Of a stretch of DNA of 7,711 nucleotides, positions 4,941-7,711 are shown one piece after another. The translations under genes and the position numbers were made by a program. Under the pieces are notes generated by a model that was not told where the DNA came from, did not search any database, and worked only from the letters and a program-made list of their open reading frames with translations. Position 1 is the first letter of the stretch. Each line of letters opens with the position of its first letter. Source of the stretch: an uncultured Bacilli bacterium (GTDB lineage Bacteria; Bacillota_I; Bacilli_A; RF39; UBA660); NCBI GenBank assembly GCA_947624475.1, contig CANQKK010000037.1, positions 1 through 7,711 on the forward strand, read 5' to 3'.

Positions 4941-6410
4941 ATGGAAAAAATAGATGTTATCAAGAATATTGGAAAACGATCAGGTGGAGATATATATTTA
5001 GGTGTAGTAGGAGCAGTTCGTACCGGAAAATCAACTTTTATCAGAAAATTTATGGAAAGTATTGTTATTCCAAATATCGAAGATGAATACGAACGAAAAA
5101 GATGTCTCGACGAACTTCCCCAAGCAGCAGCGGGCAAAACAATTATGACAACCGAACCAAAATTTGTTCCGGCAACAGCAACTAAAATTCAAATTGAAGA
5201 TTTTTCAGCAAATGTTAGAATGATTGACTGCGTTGGTTATGTAGTAGAAGGCGCTAAAGGATACGAAGATGAAAATGGACCCAGACTTGTTATGACGCCT
5301 TGGTACCAAGAGGCCATTCCATTCGTGGAAGCCGCCGAAATCGGAACTGAAAAAGTAATCAAAGATCACTCCACTATCGGTATCGTCGTAACTACTGATG
5401 GTTCAATTGGAGAACTATCTAGAAATGAATACATCGAAGCCGAAAAAACCGTTATCGAAGAATTATCAAAAGTAGGAAAACCATATATAGTATTACTAAA
5501 CTCTGCTCATCCAATGCTTCCTGAAACGGAAAAACTTGCAGAAAGCCTAAAAGAAGAATACCAAGTACCAGTTATGCCTATAAATGTCGAGGCCATGCAA
5601 GAAAGAGATATGTTTAATATTTTAAAAGAAGCCCTCTATGAATTTCCAATAGAACAAATAAAAGTCAATATGCCCGAATGGATTGCTATCTTAAACCCCG
5701 ACCACTATCTAAAAAAAGAATACATAACCAAAATAAGAGAAGAAGTAACCGAAGTAAACAAACTAAAAGATATCGATAAAATAAATAAACATTTTACTGA
5801 ATCAGAATATATTGCCAAATCATATATTTCTGAAGTAGATCCTGGAACAGGTGAAGTAACAATTAATTTAGAAGCACCTGCTGGCCTATATAGTCAAATA
5901 TTAAATGACGTAATTGGCGTTTCCGTTGGAACTAAAGCCGATCTTCTATCTTTATTCCAAGAATTAAATGTCGCTAAAAAAGAATACAATCAAATAAAAT
6001 CCGCTCTCAAAATGGTAAAACAGACCGGTTATGGAATTGCATCACCTACTCTTGAAGATATGAAATTAGATCCACCAGAAATAATCAAACAAGGACCACG
6101 TTATGGCATCAAACTAAAGGCCAAAGCATCCTCAATTCACATGATAAAAGTCGACGTAGAAAGCACTTTCGAACCAATTATCGGAAGTGAGATGCAAAGC
6201 AAAGAATTAATAAACTACTTAACACAAAACGAAAATGGAACCGATATTTGGAAAAGCGAAATCTTTGGAAGAAGTTTAGATGTCATCGTTCAAGAAGGAA
6301 TACAAGCTAAACTATCAATGATGCCTGATAGTGTAAGATTTAAACTATGTCAGACATTAACCAAAATAATAAATAAAGGATCATCTAACATGATTGCTAT
6401 AGTACTATAA
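4941..6410 (+). CDS. spoIVA: Stage IV sporulation protein A, coat morphogenetic ATPase
   Basis: Mother-cell cytoskeletal ATPase that polymerises on the outer forespore membrane and forms the basement layer to which the spore coat attaches; in B. subtilis SpoVM anchors it, and it also affects cortex formation. The 489 residues compare with 492 in B. subtilis. The N-terminal TRAFAC-type domain has Walker A GAVRTGKST (24-32, Lys30), conserved block DELPQAAAGKTIMTTEPKF (57-75) with the paired threonines 70-71 that correspond to the sensor threonines of the ATPase, Walker B MID (94-96) and the family block MTPWYQEAIPF (118-128). A central region (about 240-390) and the C-terminal domain needed for assembly follow, ending in KIINKGSSNMIAIVL (475-489). 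All key residues are present. It sits alone behind a sigma-E-like promoter and ends at a bidirectional terminator. Confidence 0.98.
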   Translation: MEKIDVIKNIGKRSGGDIYLGVVGAVRTGKSTFIRKFMESIVIPNIEDEYERKRCLDELPQAAAGKTIMTTEPKFVPATATKIQIEDFSANVRMIDCVGYVVEGAKGYEDENGPRLVMTPWYQEAIPFVEAAEIGTEKVIKDHSTIGIVVTTDGSIGELSRNEYIEAEKTVIEELSKVGKPYIVLLNSAHPMLPETEKLAESLKEEYQVPVMPINVEAMQERDMFNILKEALYEFPIEQIKVNMPEWIAILNPDHYLKKEYITKIREEVTEVNKLKDIDKINKHFTESEYIAKSYISEVDPGTGEVTINLEAPAGLYSQILNDVIGVSVGTKADLLSLFQELNVAKKEYNQIKSALKMVKQTGYGIASPTLEDMKLDPPEIIKQGPRYGIKLKAKASSIHMIKVDVESTFEPIIGSEMQSKELINYLTQNENGTDIWKSEIFGRSLDVIVQEGIQAKLSMMPDSVRFKLCQTLTKIINKGSSNMIAIVL

Positions 6411-6437
6411 AAAGACTTCATTACGTTGAAGTCTTTT
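6410..6437. terminator. Bidirectional terminator between spoIVA and the AI-2E-family gene
   Basis: Perfect 11-bp stem AAAAGACTTCA (6410-6420) / TGAAGTCTTTT (6427-6437) with a 6-nt loop TTACGT. T runs follow in both directions (TTTT on +, the complement of AAAA on -). It starts on the last base of the spoIVA TAA, and its loop contains the TAA (6423-6421, minus) of the convergent gene, whose final codons are encoded by the arm. Confidence 0.92.
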
Positions 6438-7569
6438 CTTCTACTTTACTTACTATCTTATTTTCCCTAATTCTTGCATTTACCTCTTCACTAAAGAGAG
6501 CATATAATAGCGAACACAAAGGAGTAGCAATAAGCATACCAAGAATTCCAGCTACACTAGCACCAACCGTAACTGAAAGTAGTACCCACATTCCTGGAAG
6601 ACCAATTGATTTTCCAACAACCTTTGGATAAATAACATTCGTTTCAATTTGTTGCCAAATAATTATAAACGCAATAAATATAACCGCTTTTACCGGATTT
6701 ACCATACAAATAAGAAGAGCACTTAAAATCGTACCTATAAAAGCACCAAATACAGGTATTAAAGCCGTAAATCCGAGAAGTACCGCTACAGTAGGAGCAT
6801 ACGGTATACCAAAAATCAATAACCCAATAAAACTTACTCCTCCAAATATGACCGCCTCAATACATTGACCCGTAACAAAATTCGAAAAAGTCTTATTTGC
6901 CATTTTAGCAACATTATTGACTTTCGAAACCGTCTTCGGTTTAAAATAAGCATTCATAAGTTTATTAAACTGCCTAACTAAATTTTCTTTCTGAGCAATA
7001 ACATATATTGCAAAAACAATACCAATAATAGCCTTACTTATAATTTTAACAACAGAGGTTGCAACTTCCGTCGTAACAGTAATTACATCTTTTGAATTAT
7101 CTTTAATATAATCAGTTATCGCCTTGTCAAAATTATCTAAATAATCAGTAACCTTATCGACAGTTTTCTCTTCGACATTAAATTTATTCATAATATTTAT
7201 AACATCATCCTTATATTCAGGCAAAGTATCCGTAAACAAAACTACCGAATTACGAAGTTGTGGTATAAGTAGATTAATAATAAGACAAAGCATAACTAAA
7301 ATTGCTAACAAACTACTAGTCAAACTAATCGGTCTTTTAATCTTTTTCCATACCTTTCCTGGTTTAACTTTTCCAAATACTCTATTTTCAATAAAATTAA
7401 TTAGAATATTCAAAACAAAAGCCAATATTATTCCAAATATAAAAGGAGATAAAATATCAAAAATCTTTCCCAATACTGAAAGTATCTTCTCGAAATTAAC
7501 CAAAGTGAAAATAATTATAGCAATATATGTAATAATAATCAAAATATCTTTCCTCGATTTAAATTTCAC
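6421..7569 (-). CDS. AI-2E family (YtvI/YhhQ-type PF01594) transporter-like membrane protein
   Basis: Polytopic inner-membrane protein of the AI-2E transporter superfamily (Pfam AI-2E_transport), 382 residues, the usual length. Predicted membrane segments: about 8-28, 35-60, 82-104, then a soluble stretch 105-165, and 168-192, 236-256, 260-286, 293-313, 326-358. Family signatures are IPYA (255-258), ALIPVFGAFIG (269-279) and the block QQIETNVIYPKVVGKSIGLP (306-325). The charged C-terminus is cytoplasmic. Members have been linked to autoinducer-2 export, Na+/H+ antiport and, in the YtvI group, sporulation; the sequence alone does not choose. Its sigma-A promoter argues for vegetative expression. 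The GTG start (7569) has AGGAAGGAAG 7 nt upstream, and the next in-frame ATG is Met93, far inside the protein, so GTG is well supported. It converges on spoIVA and shares its terminator. Confidence 0.93.
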   Translation of the reverse strand: MKFKSRKDILIIITYIAIIIFTLVNFEKILSVLGKIFDILSPFIFGIILAFVLNILINFIENRVFGKVKPGKVWKKIKRPISLTSSLLAILVMLCLIINLLIPQLRNSVVLFTDTLPEYKDDVINIMNKFNVEEKTVDKVTDYLDNFDKAITDYIKDNSKDVITVTTEVATSVVKIISKAIIGIVFAIYVIAQKENLVRQFNKLMNAYFKPKTVSKVNNVAKMANKTFSNFVTGQCIEAVIFGGVSFIGLLIFGIPYAPTVAVLLGFTALIPVFGAFIGTILSALLICMVNPVKAVIFIAFIIIWQQIETNVIYPKVVGKSIGLPGMWVLLSVTVGASVAGILGMLIATPLCSLLYALFSEEVNARIRENKIVSKVEEKTST

Positions 7570-7576
7570 GAGTCCA

Positions 7577-7586
7577 CTTCCTTCCT
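7577..7586 (-). promoter_or_regulatory. Ribosome-binding site supporting the GTG start
   Basis: Minus-strand AGGAAGGAAG, 7 nt before the GTG at 7569. It is identical to the site before the zinc metallopeptidase gene at 718-727. Confidence 0.8.
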
Positions 7587-7598
7587 AATTTCGAGTTC

Positions 7599-7627
7599 AT
7601 TATAACATATAAAAATAAAACTTACAA
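7599..7627 (-). promoter_or_regulatory. Sigma-A promoter of the AI-2E-family gene
   Basis: On the minus strand: -35 TTGTAA (7627-7622, 4 of 6 to TTGACA), 17-nt spacer, -10 TATAAT (7604-7599) with TG extension (7607-7606), i.e. TGTTATAAT. Predicted start is near 7592, leaving about 23 nt of leader. Confidence 0.8.
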
Positions 7628-7711
7628 TAATATTATTTTCATTAGACACTATATTATACACTTATTATTTTTTTAAATAATCGTTACAGTTCAGTCAGAT
7701 AAATACAGGAT
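7628..7711. other. AT-rich right-edge intergenic sequence, no gene seen
   Basis: No ORF, RNA gene or convincing terminator. A second minus-strand TATAAT (7658-7653) lacks a matching -35. A pure A/T inverted repeat (ATTATTT 7664-7670 / AAATAAT 7675-7681) is probably compositional. A gene may begin beyond the right edge. Confidence 0.5.

Noticed and set aside
7653..7658. Second minus-strand TATAAT upstream of the AI-2E-family promoter
   Set aside because: No -35 at a suitable distance and no TGn extension; the promoter at 7599-7627 is much better.
7664..7681. ATTATTT-TTTT-AAATAAT hairpin near the right edge
   Set aside because: The stem is A/T only and no T run follows the arms in either direction; expected by chance in this composition.
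1..7711. The window begins and ends with CAGGAT, hinting at a circular element
   Set aside because: Six shared bases can arise by chance, and joining the ends gives QINTGWH in front of the CysRS block in place of the expected GRPGWH, so the junction does not make a sensible protein.

Overview
The window reads as a low-GC, endospore-forming member of the Bacilli (Firmicutes). The DNA is strongly AT-rich, Shine-Dalgarno sites are Bacillus-like (GGAGG/GGTGA), the sigma-A promoters often have an extended -10, and two sporulation proteins are present (SpoIVA and a SpoVIF-family protein). Trp is read from TGG and no gene runs through TGA, so this is the standard bacterial code and not a Mycoplasma-type code. 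The protein flavour suggests a gut lineage near RF39/Erysipelotrichia, but that placement is a guess made without a search.

Layout on the + strand: (1) the 3' half of cysS, entering from the left edge, followed 14 nt later by a YugP-type membrane zinc metallopeptidase and a terminator; (2) a separately promoted ribosome-assembly GTPase gene, ysxC/engB, with its own terminator; (3) an unrecognised 155-residue protein; (4) der/engA, a double GTPase for 50S assembly, behind a strong extended -10 promoter; (5) a sporulation segment holding a SpoVIF-family small protein, a class I glutamine-amidotransferase-like hydrolase (peptidase C26 type) whose ATG lies 1 nt after the preceding stop, a terminator, and spoIVA behind a sigma-E-like promoter. 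On the - strand, converging on spoIVA and sharing a bidirectional terminator with it, is (6) an AI-2E/YtvI-type membrane protein with a GTG start and a good sigma-A promoter. The last 140 bp is that gene's upstream region plus AT-rich sequence in which I see no gene.

The first half is housekeeping (tRNA charging, membrane proteolysis, large-subunit assembly). The second is a mother-cell module. SpoIVA is the ATPase that polymerises into the basement layer of the spore coat, and SpoVIF-family proteins are linked to coat assembly. The order der - SpoVIF family - extra gene - spoIVA resembles what I recall of Bacillus (der - gpsA - SpoVIF-family yphE - yphF - spoIVA), with gpsA absent and the hydrolase in the intervening slot.

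The most striking non-coding pattern is compactness. Three terminator hairpins carry a stop codon inside the apical loop, and a fourth probably does. Several promoters sit so close to the gene that the predicted leader is little more than the ribosome-binding site. I found no IS element, CRISPR array, tRNA or rRNA, and no obvious novel defence or mobile system. The best candidate for something undescribed is the hydrolase embedded in the sporulation module.
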